Below are positions 34,595 through 42,639 of a stretch of DNA of 64,000 nt, piece after piece (the stretch's first letter is position 1; every line of letters begins with the position of its first letter). Made by a program: the position numbers and the translations under genes. The stretch comes from Bradyrhizobium sp. Ce-3 (GTDB taxonomy: Bacteria; Pseudomonadota; Alphaproteobacteria; Rhizobiales; Xanthobacteraceae): positions 616,641-680,640 of the forward strand of contig NZ_BQUV01000001.1 in assembly GCF_022835695.1 (NCBI RefSeq). Reading direction: 5' to 3'. The notes under the pieces are model-generated. The model worked only from the letters and a program-made list of their open reading frames with translations, was not told where the DNA came from and searched no databases.

Positions 34595-34639
34595 GCATGA
34601 TCTTTTAAGAAAACCGCTTCGCACTTTTCCGGATCATGC
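34595..34639. repeat. 45-bp palindrome-ended intergenic repeat, copy 2
   Basis: The ends GCATGATC (34595-34602) and GATCATGC (34632-34639) are the same as in the copy at 11578-11622. On the minus strand the inside begins CGGAAAAGTG, also as in copy 1, but the distal half has diverged. It ends two bases before the 3' end of the amidase gene. Confidence 0.8.
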
Positions 34640-34640
34640 G

Positions 34641-36044
34641 CTATTCGATCGGCGGCCGCCGCGTGTGCCAGTCGGTTACCGACTGGAACGCGGCGCCGGC
34701 ACGGACCAGCACGTCCTCGGCGAGATGCGGCCCGACCAGCTGCATGCTGAGCGGCATCTGATCCGAGGCCATGCCCATCGGCAGCGTGATGGTCGGACTG
34801 CCCGAGAAGTCGAATACCGCCGTGAAGCGCAGAATGCTCAGGAGGACGCCGGGGTCGGCGCCATACTCACTCATCTTCGTCAGCGTCGGGATCGGCACCG
34901 GCATGGTCGGGATCAGCAATAGATCGATATCCTCGAACATCGCGGCGAGGCTGCCGCTGAACTTCAGGCGCTCGTGATGGATCGCGGCGATATCGACGCC
35001 GCTGGTCGCCCTGCCCTGCTCGATCAGCTGCGCGAGGTCCGGTCCATATTCCGACTTGCGCGACGGGTAGGTGTCCAGGTGCGCCTCCGCCGTCTCCACC
35101 GAGCACATCGCAATCCACTGGCTGACGAGCTTCTGATAGGACGGGAAATGCATCTCGCGGATCTCGGCGCCGAGATCGGCCAGCGTGCGCTCGGCCTGCA
35201 CCAAGGCAGTCACGACCTGCCGATCGATTCCCTCCTGGGTGTACCGGCGATCGACGCCGATCCTTAAGCCACGGATGCCATCGCCTGCCCCGGCCAGATA
35301 GTTCGGCACCGGCGCCCGCAGCGCGGTCGGGTCGTTGACATCGGCGCCCGCGATGACGCCGAGCATCGCCCCGGCATCGACGGCGCTGCGGCACATCGGC
35401 CCGACATGATCGAGCGAGTCCGCCAATGGAAAGACGCCGTGCCGGCTGACGCGGCCCCAGGTCGGCTTGATGCCGGTCAAGCCGCAGGTCGCCGACGGAA
35501 ACCTGATCGAGCCGCCGGTGTCGCTGCCGATCGAGCCGTAGCAGAGGCCTGCCGAGGTCGCGACACCCGATCCGCTCGACGACGAGCCGACCCAATAATC
35601 CACATTCCACGGATTGAGCGGCGCCTGAACGGACGGATGGTGGCTGGTATAGGCACCTTCCGTCATCTTGAGCTTGCCGAGCGTCACCGCGCCGGCGACT
35701 TCGAGCCGATCCACGATCGTGGCGTTGAAGGACGGCACGAATTTGGCGTGGATCGTGGTGCCGCCCGCGGTCGGCGCGAACGTCGTGTAGCAGAGATCCT
35801 TCAGCCCGATCGGAACGCCATGCAGCGGGCCACGCCAGATGCCCTTGGCGATCTCGGCGTCGTGCTGCTTCGCCTGCGCCATGGCGCGCTCGGCAAGGAC
35901 GTGCGCATAGCCATGAAACTGTCCGTCCAGTTTGGCGATCCTACCCAGGATCGCCTCCGTGATCTCCGAGGACTTCGCCTCGCCGCGGCGAATCAGCCCG
36001 GAGATCTCGGCGATCGACTTGTAGTGCAATGGATCGGCTGACAT
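34641..36044 (-). CDS. Amidase-signature family amidase
   Basis: A 467-residue amidase-signature enzyme. The catalytic lysine is in GVPIGLKDLCYT near residue 81. The glycine/serine-rich core reads VGSSSSGSGVATSAG and then GSDTGGSIRFPSATCG, with the nucleophile Ser near residue 177 and the cis-Ser 24 residues earlier, so the Ser-cisSer-Lys triad is complete. It is clearly related to the amidase at 42640-44040. Members include fatty acid amide, aryl-acyl and 6-aminohexanoate-cyclic-dimer hydrolases, so the substrate is open. It is the last gene of the operon that begins with that paralogue, 16 bp after the SDR gene. It has no signal peptide and so should be cytoplasmic. Confidence 0.9.
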   Translation of the reverse strand: MSADPLHYKSIAEISGLIRRGEAKSSEITEAILGRIAKLDGQFHGYAHVLAERAMAQAKQHDAEIAKGIWRGPLHGVPIGLKDLCYTTFAPTAGGTTIHAKFVPSFNATIVDRLEVAGAVTLGKLKMTEGAYTSHHPSVQAPLNPWNVDYWVGSSSSGSGVATSAGLCYGSIGSDTGGSIRFPSATCGLTGIKPTWGRVSRHGVFPLADSLDHVGPMCRSAVDAGAMLGVIAGADVNDPTALRAPVPNYLAGAGDGIRGLRIGVDRRYTQEGIDRQVVTALVQAERTLADLGAEIREMHFPSYQKLVSQWIAMCSVETAEAHLDTYPSRKSEYGPDLAQLIEQGRATSGVDIAAIHHERLKFSGSLAAMFEDIDLLLIPTMPVPIPTLTKMSEYGADPGVLLSILRFTAVFDFSGSPTITLPMGMASDQMPLSMQLVGPHLAEDVLVRAGAAFQSVTDWHTRRPPIE

Positions 36045-36060
36045 GTCGCTGCGGCCCCGG

Positions 36061-36822
36061 CTAGAACTGGACGCCGCGCGTCAACGCGCCGTCGACGACG
36101 AGGTTGGTCCCCGTGATGAAGCTCGCCGCCTTGCTGGCAAGGAACACGGCGGCATTGGCCATCTCCTGCGGCGTGCCCATGCGGCCGGTCGGGTTGAGCG
36201 CCAGCGCGGTCTTGTACAGTTCGGGATTGCCGTCCTTGATCATGTTCCAGACGCCGCCTTCGAAATAGGTGTTGCCCGGCGACACCGAATTGGCGCGGAT
36301 GCCTTTGGCCGCAAGCTGGTAGGCGAGGCCCTGCGTGTAATGGATGATCGCGGCCTTGAACGTCCCGTAGGGACCGCTGGCGAAATCGACCTCGCGCCCC
36401 GACACGCTGGAGATGGTCACGATTGCCGCCGCTGCGCTCTTCTCGAGATAGGGCATCGCCGCGTTGACGAGGCGCACGGTGCCCATCATGTCGGTGGAGA
36501 ATTCCTTCTCCCAGCTCTCCTCGTCCTGCCCGATCGAGAGCGCGCTGACATTGGCGACCACGACATCGATGCCGCCGAGCTTTCCAGCCATGTCGGCGAC
36601 CCAGGCCTTCAGCGCCGGCCCGTTCGAGACGTCGACCGCGCTGCCGAACGCCGCGACGCCCTTGGCCTTGATCGCGGTGACCGCAGCGTCGACATCGGCC
36701 TGGTTGCGCGCGCAGATGCCGACATTGGCGCCCTCGGCCGCGAAGGTGTCGGCGATCGCCCTGCCGATCCCCTTGGTGCTGCCGGTGACGAGAACTTTCG
36801 CTCCCTTGAGTCCCAGATCCAT
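36061..36822 (-). CDS. Short-chain dehydrogenase/reductase (SDR)
   Basis: A 253-residue classical SDR. The cofactor motif is TGSTKGIGRA at about residues 13-22. The catalytic serine is in TISSVSGREVDF and the YxxxK motif is PYGTFKAA. The usual NNAG motif is replaced by VVANVSAL, a variation seen in some SDRs. The end reads FITGTNLVVDGALTRG. It sits between the Liv-type ATPase gene livF (61 bp upstream) and an amidase gene. It may process an alcohol or keto acid released by the amidases; the substrate cannot be told. Confidence 0.86.
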   Translation of the reverse strand: MDLGLKGAKVLVTGSTKGIGRAIADTFAAEGANVGICARNQADVDAAVTAIKAKGVAAFGSAVDVSNGPALKAWVADMAGKLGGIDVVVANVSALSIGQDEESWEKEFSTDMMGTVRLVNAAMPYLEKSAAAAIVTISSVSGREVDFASGPYGTFKAAIIHYTQGLAYQLAAKGIRANSVSPGNTYFEGGVWNMIKDGNPELYKTALALNPTGRMGTPQEMANAAVFLASKAASFITGTNLVVDGALTRGVQF

Positions 36823-36883
36823 CTTGATTCCCTCCGTTTATTATCGATTGTCGAACGCAATTCCTCGCGGCGCGGCGGGCCGG

Positions 36884-37594
36884 TCAAAGCAACAGCTGCG
36901 CGCGGACGTTGTCGGCATTGACCTCCTCGCCGGCCAGCGACCGGGTGATCTTGCCCTTCTCCATGATGTAGCAGCGCTGCGCGATCTCCAGGATGGTGTC
37001 GAGGTTCTGCTCGACGAACACGATCGTCGTACCAAGTTCGGTGCGGAACGATTTCAGCGCCTCGCAAATGTGCTGCACGATCGACGGCTGGATGCCTTCG
37101 GACGGCTCATCGAGGATCATCAGCGCCGGGTTGCCGATCAGCGCCCGGCCGATCGCAAGCTGCTGCTGCTCGCCGCCCGACATGGTGCCGGCGATCTGCC
37201 GCCGCCGCTCCCTCAGGCGCGGGAAATACTCGTAGACGAGTTGCGGCAGCTTCTTTCCCTCCGGCCCGCCGATCAGCTCGCCGACCTGCAAATTCTCCTC
37301 GACGCTCATCTGCGGAAACACGTCGCGGCCCTGCGGGATGTAGCCGAAGCCGGCGCGCGCCCGCGCATCGGCCTCGAGCTGCGTGACATCCTGATCCATG
37401 AAGGTGATGGTGCCGCGCCAGCCTTGCAGCAGGCCGATCAGGCAGCGCATCAGGGTCGACTTGCCGACGCCGTTGCGGCCGATCACGCCGACGATCTCGC
37501 CGCGCGCGACCTGCATGCTGACGCCCTGCAGGATCGGCGTCGCGCCGTAACCTGCCCAGAGTCCCGACACATCCAGAATGCGATCAGTGGGCAT
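36884..37594 (-). CDS. livF: ABC transporter ATP-binding protein LivF
   Basis: A 236-residue LivF/UrtE-like ATPase. Walker A is GRNGVGKST, with GYIPQGRDVFPQMSVEENL following. The signature is MSGGEQQQLAIGRAL and Walker B is LMILDEPSEGIQPS. The H-loop position is again Gln (FVEQNLDTIL). The ATG at 37594 lies inside the last codons of livG (11-bp overlap); longer frames only read into livG. The GIQPS form of the D-loop region is typical of urea/short-amide transporter ATPases. It powers uptake with LivG through the LivHM pair of the same operon. Confidence 0.9.
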   Translation of the reverse strand: MPTDRILDVSGLWAGYGATPILQGVSMQVARGEIVGVIGRNGVGKSTLMRCLIGLLQGWRGTITFMDQDVTQLEADARARAGFGYIPQGRDVFPQMSVEENLQVGELIGGPEGKKLPQLVYEYFPRLRERRRQIAGTMSGGEQQQLAIGRALIGNPALMILDEPSEGIQPSIVQHICEALKSFRTELGTTIVFVEQNLDTILEIAQRCYIMEKGKITRSLAGEEVNADNVRAQLLL

Positions 37595-38303
37595 GGGTCT
37601 TGCCCAGATAGATTTCGGCGACCTTCTCGTCTTCAAGGATGGCTTCCAGATTGCCGCGCGCGAAGATCTTGCCAAGATGCAGAACGGTGACGCGCTGGGC
37701 GACCTGACGGACGAACGCCATGTCGTGCTCGACGACCAAGACCGTCATGCCCTCGGCGTTGAACGACTTGATCAGCTCGCCGGTCTTGTAGGTCTCTTCC
37801 GGCGACATGCCCGCGGTCGGCTCGTCCAGCAGCAATAGTTGCGGCTGCAAGGCCAGCGCCATGCCGATCTCCAGCCATTGCTGCTGGCCGTGCGACAGCG
37901 CACCGGCGAGCTTGCCGCCGTCATCGGCCAGATTGAGCAGCGCCAGCAGCCGCTCCTCTTCAATGCGGCATTCCGCGCCCGACAGACGCTCCTGCAGCGC
38001 GACCTGGACGTTCTGCCGTACCGGCAGTTCCTTGAACACGCTTGGCGCCTGCATCTTGATGCTCATGCCGCGCTGCACCCGTGCGTAGGGCCGCTCGGCG
38101 GTGATATCGATGGAGTCGAAGAAGATGCTGCCGGTAGTCGGCGGATAGAGGCCGACGATCAGCTTGAACAGCGTGCTCTTGCCGGCCCCATTGGGCCCGA
38201 TCAGGCAATGGACCTCACCGGCGTTGACCGTCAGGTCGACATCGGAGACGGCGGTCAATCCGCCGAAGCGCTTCGAGACACCTTTTACATCAACCAGCGC
38301 CAT
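37584..38303 (-). CDS. livG: ABC transporter ATP-binding protein LivG
   Basis: A 239-residue LivG/UrtD-like ATPase. Walker A is GPNGAGKST. MSIKMQAPSVFKELPVRQNV is an UrtD-like Q-loop region. The signature position reads LSHGQQQWLEIGMAL and Walker B is LLLLDEPTAGMSPEE. The H-loop histidine is in VVEHDMAFVRQ. The LSHGQQQWLEIG form is characteristic of ATPases in urea and amide transporters. It lies 3 bp after livM and overlaps livF by 11 bp. Confidence 0.9.
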   Translation of the reverse strand: MALVDVKGVSKRFGGLTAVSDVDLTVNAGEVHCLIGPNGAGKSTLFKLIVGLYPPTTGSIFFDSIDITAERPYARVQRGMSIKMQAPSVFKELPVRQNVQVALQERLSGAECRIEEERLLALLNLADDGGKLAGALSHGQQQWLEIGMALALQPQLLLLDEPTAGMSPEETYKTGELIKSFNAEGMTVLVVEHDMAFVRQVAQRVTVLHLGKIFARGNLEAILEDEKVAEIYLGKTHAH

Positions 38304-38306
38304 GGC

Positions 38307-39380
38307 TCAGGTCTCATCCGATTGCAGACGGCCGGCATCGGCCAGCGCGGGAGTTTCGTCGCGCCGACGGCGCCGGGTCCACCAGTCGACGGCGAGCTTA
38401 CCGATGCCGAGCACAAAGCCCTGCGGCGCCAGCATCACGGTGGCCAGCAAGAGCACGCCCATCAGCACCAGCGCGGCCTGCTGGCTGTACACCGTGATGG
38501 TCTGGAAGCCGAACAGCAGCAGGAACGATCCGACCAGGGTCGCAGTCAGGTCGTTGCGTCCCGAAAACGCGACCCACACGATCGGCATCGCCGCCGCCGG
38601 AAGCCCGATGCTGGACGGCGTGATGAACTGCCCCCAGGACGTGTAGAGCGCGCCAGAGAGGCCTGCGAGGCCGCTGCCGATCACAAAGGTCAACAGCTGA
38701 TACTTGCGGACGTCGTAGCCGAGCATCTCGGCGCGTTGCGGGTTTTCCCGCGTCGCCACGATCACATTGCCGACGCTCGAGTTCACCAGCATCCGCAGCG
38801 CGATGTAGACGATCACGATCAGCGCAATCATGACGTAATAGAGCGCCGAGCCCTCGATATCGAAGCTGCCGACGGTGAGCGGGTCCATCCCCTTCATGCC
38901 GTTGAAGCCGTTCAGCCGCGCCGGGCCGATATGCCATTCCGGTCCGGCGGTCTGTCCCAGGAAGAAGGCCAGCACCAGCGTCGCCGACAGAGTCACGATT
39001 CCGAAGAAGATTCCGCTGATGCCACCCCAGATCATGAAGTAGCCGAGGACTCCCGCTGCGATCATCGCGATGACGACCGAGAGCACCAGTGCCGCGATGG
39101 TCGCCGTTCCGCCGCCCATATTGATGGCCAGCACGCCATAGCCGTAACCGGCGATGCCGAAGAAGAAGGTCTGGCCGAACGACAGCATGCCGCCATAGCC
39201 CCACATCAGGCAGAGCCCGAGCGCCATGAAGATCCAGATCAGGAAGTAGGCGAAATTGCCGACGTCATAGGAATCGGCAAATATCGGATAGATCAGCGCG
39301 CATGCCAGCACGGCAAGGAAGCAGGACCAGAAAATCTTTCCGCGTCCGAGCGTCTGTGGACCGTCGAGCAGCTTGAACAT
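38307..39380 (-). CDS. livM: Branched-chain amino-acid/urea-type ABC permease LivM
   Basis: A 357-residue LivM/UrtC-like integral membrane protein with about ten hydrophobic segments. Family marks are LGLCLMWGYGGMLSFGQTFF, which is followed by FGIAGYGYGVLAIN, and ATRENPQRAEMLGYDVRKYQ in the coupling loop. ATLVGSFLLLFGF follows towards the C-terminus. The ATG at 39380 follows the livH stop by 13 bp and has GGGAA upstream; a frame starting at 39443 would overlap livH. The long periplasmic insert with GPEWHIGPARLNGFNGMKGM resembles UrtC. The transporter thus looks like a urea/short-amide importer, in keeping with its amidase neighbours. Confidence 0.9.
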   Translation of the reverse strand: MFKLLDGPQTLGRGKIFWSCFLAVLACALIYPIFADSYDVGNFAYFLIWIFMALGLCLMWGYGGMLSFGQTFFFGIAGYGYGVLAINMGGGTATIAALVLSVVIAMIAAGVLGYFMIWGGISGIFFGIVTLSATLVLAFFLGQTAGPEWHIGPARLNGFNGMKGMDPLTVGSFDIEGSALYYVMIALIVIVYIALRMLVNSSVGNVIVATRENPQRAEMLGYDVRKYQLLTFVIGSGLAGLSGALYTSWGQFITPSSIGLPAAAMPIVWVAFSGRNDLTATLVGSFLLLFGFQTITVYSQQAALVLMGVLLLATVMLAPQGFVLGIGKLAVDWWTRRRRRDETPALADAGRLQSDET

Positions 39381-39393
39381 CAGAAATTCCCGC

Positions 39394-40260
39394 CTAGCGC
39401 CCACGACGAACCAATACGCTGGATAGTCCTTCAGGCAGCACACGTATGATCAGAATGACTGCAAACAGCATGCCGATCTGGCCGATGATCTGCCCGTAGC
39501 TCGCATTCAGTGCCATCCTGATCATCGCCAGGAACACCGCGGCCGGCGCAGTTCCGAGCAGCACATTGGCGCCGCCGATCACCACGGTGACGAAGCTCTC
39601 GACCACGAAGGTCGCGCCCATGGTCGGGATCAACGTCATGGTCGGCGCGTAGAGCGCGCCGCAGAGTCCCGCAAGCGCCGTGCCGATCCCGAAGCTGATG
39701 GAATAGATCCGCCCGGTGCGCGCGCCCAGCGCCTTCGCCATGGCCGCGTTCTGCATCGTCGCCCGCGCGATCACGCCGAAGCGCGTCTTCATGAAGATGA
39801 TGTAGAGCCCGGCCAGCACCGCGACCGCGCAACCGAACAGCACGAGGCGGTAGGTAGAGAACGTGTATCCGCCGATCGCAAAGCTGCCTTCCGGCGTACC
39901 GATGCCGCGCACCGCGGAGCCGACGATCAGCAGCATCGACTGCGTCACGATCAGGCTGAGACCCCAGGTGGCAAGCAGTGAATCGAGCGGACGCTTGTAG
40001 AAGCGCCGCACGACGAGGTACTCGACGATCATACCGATGATCCCCGCGGTCAGCGCCGCGAGAATCTGGGCGATCGGCAGCGGCACGCCGAGATTCACAA
40101 GACCCACGGTCACGTAGGCCCCGCACATGATGAATTCGCCATGCGCCATGTTGATGACGCCCATCATGCCGAACACGATGGCAAGGCCGGCCGCGGACAG
40201 GATCAGGAACGCGAAGACGTCGGCGAACTGATAGAATACCGAGAAGAGTTCAGCCGACAT
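39394..40260 (-). CDS. livH: Branched-chain amino-acid/urea-type ABC permease LivH
   Basis: A 288-residue LivH/UrtB-like integral membrane protein. It shows AAGLAIVFGMMGVINMAHGE, the coupling-loop region ATMQNAAMAKALGARTGRIY, and FVVESFVTVVIGGANVLLGT. The ATG at 40260 is backed by GGAG 6 nt upstream. An in-frame start at 40278 would reach into a GC-rich hairpin and is less likely. It is separated from its binding-protein gene by about 94 bp carrying that hairpin, an arrangement common in binding-protein operons where the first gene is expressed more strongly. Confidence 0.9.
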   Translation of the reverse strand: MSAELFSVFYQFADVFAFLILSAAGLAIVFGMMGVINMAHGEFIMCGAYVTVGLVNLGVPLPIAQILAALTAGIIGMIVEYLVVRRFYKRPLDSLLATWGLSLIVTQSMLLIVGSAVRGIGTPEGSFAIGGYTFSTYRLVLFGCAVAVLAGLYIIFMKTRFGVIARATMQNAAMAKALGARTGRIYSISFGIGTALAGLCGALYAPTMTLIPTMGATFVVESFVTVVIGGANVLLGTAPAAVFLAMIRMALNASYGQIIGQIGMLFAVILIIRVLPEGLSSVLVRRGR

Positions 40261-40277
40261 TCCGCTCTCCGTGATCA

Positions 40278-40301
40278 CGGCGCCGCATCATTGCGGCGCC
40301 G
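40278..40301 (-). terminator. GC-rich stem-loop between binding-protein and permease genes
   Basis: On the minus strand CGGCGCCGC and GCGGCGCCG form a perfect 9-bp stem with a 6-nt loop. No T run follows. It is likely an RNA-stabilising or partial-termination hairpin that gives more binding protein than permease. Confidence 0.65.
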
Positions 40302-40354
40302 GTTCGCTTCAAGTTCGAGATACAAAACACGAGCAAGAATCGTGCCCGCGCACA

Positions 40355-41593
40355 TCACGATTTGCTGGGAAGATGACTCGGGGTGTACTGATCCTTGTCG
40401 TTCTTCTTGGTGAGGTCGCAGCCGATCTCGCCGAGCCAGTAGGGCTGGATCGTGCCGTAGTCCTTCTCAACGGTCACCTCATGCTTGGGCCCGACCGAGA
40501 TCAGGCGCATGCGGTGCGAGGTGTGCTGGCTCTTCGGATCGATGCAGACCTTGCCCTCGGGGGCATCGATGCAGGCATCGCCGGTCGCGATCACCTTGCG
40601 CATGTCCTCGAGCTTGGTCGACTTCGCCTTTTCGACCAACGCCTTGTACATGTAGAGCGCGTTATAGGCATTATAGCCCATGTCGTTGATGTAGAGCTCG
40701 TCCGGGAACTTGGCGTGCCAGCGCTTCTTGAAGTCGTTGGCTTCGGGCGTATCGATCTCCTCGAACCAGTTCGCGGTCGCATGCATGTTGTTGAGCGCCG
40801 GCGGCTTGAACCGCTTGTGCTCGAAACCAAGCATGATCTTGATCGAGGACCCCATCGGCAGATTGAGGTTGGCCGCGGCCGCCTGCTCGAAGAACGAGTC
40901 CTGCGCGGCGCCGACATTGATCGTCAGCAGCCAGTCCGGCTTCGCCTTCTGGATATTCTGGATCGTCTGCGCGAACTGCGACACGCCGAGCGGGATGAAC
41001 TCCTCGCCAACGACCTCGCCGCCGAGGTCCTTCATGATCTTGCGGTTCCACTCCGCGGAGATCTGGCCGAAATTGTAGTCGGCGGCGATGACGTAAACCT
41101 TCTTGCCGAATTTCTGGACCATCCAGGGGATCAGGGTCGAGAACTGCTGTTCCGGCACCGCGCCCATGCTGATCATGCTGGCGTCGCAGACGCCGCCCTC
41201 ATACTGGTTCGTATAGAAATACGGCGTGGTGGTGCGATCGACGATCGGGCGCAATGCCTCGCGCGAGGCGGAAGTAATGCCGCCGATCAGTACATCGACC
41301 TTGTCGCGGTTGAGCAGCCGCCGGCCGAACTCCTGGTAACGGGCATTGTCACCCTGCGGGTCGAGGTGGATCAGCTCGATCTGCCGTCCGAGAATGCCGC
41401 CGCTCTTGTTGATCTCCTCGACCGCGAGCTGCGAGCCGTGCAGCTTGGGCATGCCCATGAAGGCGAGGTCGCCGGAGACGTCCTCCAGCAGGCCGACCTT
41501 CAGCGGCGGCTCCGCCGCCTGAGCAGCGCCAATTGCTGCGGTCCCGAGCATTGCACCTAGCAAAGCCATTCCGACTAGTCGCCCCGAATACAT
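40355..41593 (-). CDS. Amide/urea-type periplasmic substrate-binding protein
   Basis: A 412-residue periplasmic binding protein with a Sec signal peptide (LVGMALLGAMLGTAAIGAAQ then A). The mature start is LKVGLLEDVSGDLAFMGMP. Further blocks are AVEEINKSGGILGRQIELIH, TSASREALRPIVDRTTTPYF and YTNQYEGGVCDASMISMGAV. The last two correspond to segments of the regulator AmiC encoded at 44460 (TSASRKQVLPIVERTDRLLW and YPARYEGFECSDNVIYVGAS). Transporter and sensor may therefore bind similar ligands. It belongs with UrtA and FmdD-like proteins that bind urea or short amides. The ATG at 41593 has AGAGGA 8 nt upstream. It lies between the FmdA-type amidase gene and the permease genes. Confidence 0.9.
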   Translation of the reverse strand: MYSGRLVGMALLGAMLGTAAIGAAQAAEPPLKVGLLEDVSGDLAFMGMPKLHGSQLAVEEINKSGGILGRQIELIHLDPQGDNARYQEFGRRLLNRDKVDVLIGGITSASREALRPIVDRTTTPYFYTNQYEGGVCDASMISMGAVPEQQFSTLIPWMVQKFGKKVYVIAADYNFGQISAEWNRKIMKDLGGEVVGEEFIPLGVSQFAQTIQNIQKAKPDWLLTINVGAAQDSFFEQAAAANLNLPMGSSIKIMLGFEHKRFKPPALNNMHATANWFEEIDTPEANDFKKRWHAKFPDELYINDMGYNAYNALYMYKALVEKAKSTKLEDMRKVIATGDACIDAPEGKVCIDPKSQHTSHRMRLISVGPKHEVTVEKDYGTIQPYWLGEIGCDLTKKNDKDQYTPSHLPSKS

Positions 41594-41628
41594 CGCGATG
41601 TCCTCTGTCGTTGAAGGATGTTTTGCAG

Positions 41629-42624
41629 TCACGCCTTGAGGTAATTCTTCAGGATCGACGCCCCCATCGTGTATTTGGGATCGACCATGTTGCCGAGCCG
41701 CATGCGGCCGGCCTGGCTGAGCAGCATGTAGGCGTCGATCTCGTCGAAGCCGTAATCGGCGCTCATCCACCGCACCAGCTCGCGATAGGCGATCCGCGCC
41801 GCGTCTTCGAGCGGGCGGGCACTGCCGATCGTCATGATGAAGTCGCGGGTCTCGAGTCGCGGCCAGGCGAAGCTCCAGTTCTTGATCAGGTCGATCTGCA
41901 GCGTCACGGTCGCGCGTTGCTCCAGCGCGACGCCGGAAAGTTCGCCATCACCCTGCGTGGCGTGGCAGTCCCCGACATAGAGCAGCCCGCCTTCGGTGTG
42001 CACCGGAAAATAGATGATCGCGCCGGGGGCGACATCCGGCAGGTCCATGTTGCCGCCGTGATAGTCGGGCTGCAGCGAGGAGATCGCTTCGATCTCGGGC
42101 GACACGCCGATGGTGCCGATGAACGGCTCGTAGGGCAGCGTGATCTTGTCGTTCCAGCGCACGCCGTTGCGGTCGACATGCAGCTTCTTGACGCGCTCCG
42201 GCAGCGGCGGATTGAGCAGTGCCGTCGATGCGGTCCCGACCAGGCCGCCGAATTCCGGGATGATGCAGGTGGTGCCGGCCGGCTGCGCGCCGCGAGTCTC
42301 GACATCGCGGATATGGACCGCGAGGCAATCGCCCTTCTTGGCGCCCTTGACCGCGATCGGCCCGCACTGCGGGTTCAGGAAAGGAAAGTTCAGCTTCGCG
42401 GTCGGGCTGTCGCTTTCGCTTGTCAGCACGCCGCCGAACGCATCTTCGGTCTCGACCACGACCACCCCGCCCGGGTCGATCGAGAGCGTCGGCTTGGCAT
42501 AGGGCCCATAGACGTAATGGAAGCCGCCCTGCTGCTCGATCGTCAGACTATGGGTCGTGCCGGTCGCGCCCTTGGCAACGGCCCGCCGGGCCATGATGGA
42601 ACTCTTCAACCAATCTTCGGACAT
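41629..42624 (-). CDS. fmdA: Acetamidase/formamidase (FmdA family)
   Basis: A 331-residue member of the FmdA/AmdA family, zinc-dependent enzymes that hydrolyse formamide, acetamide and similar short amides to the acid and ammonia. The N-terminal part has PTLSIDPGGVVVVETEDAFG. The centre has NPQCGPIAVKGAKKGDCLAV and, later, GVSPEIEAISSLQPDYHGGN. The metal/catalytic region is GGLLYVGDCHATQGDGE. The length is within the family range. It is unrelated to the amidase-signature enzymes flanking the operon, so the operon carries two different amidase chemistries. It lies 15 bp after the first amidase gene and 35 bp before the binding-protein gene. It has no signal peptide and should be cytoplasmic. 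Confidence 0.92.
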   Translation of the reverse strand: MSEDWLKSSIMARRAVAKGATGTTHSLTIEQQGGFHYVYGPYAKPTLSIDPGGVVVVETEDAFGGVLTSESDSPTAKLNFPFLNPQCGPIAVKGAKKGDCLAVHIRDVETRGAQPAGTTCIIPEFGGLVGTASTALLNPPLPERVKKLHVDRNGVRWNDKITLPYEPFIGTIGVSPEIEAISSLQPDYHGGNMDLPDVAPGAIIYFPVHTEGGLLYVGDCHATQGDGELSGVALEQRATVTLQIDLIKNWSFAWPRLETRDFIMTIGSARPLEDAARIAYRELVRWMSADYGFDEIDAYMLLSQAGRMRLGNMVDPKYTMGASILKNYLKA

Positions 42625-42639
42625 GCGAACGGCTCCTAC

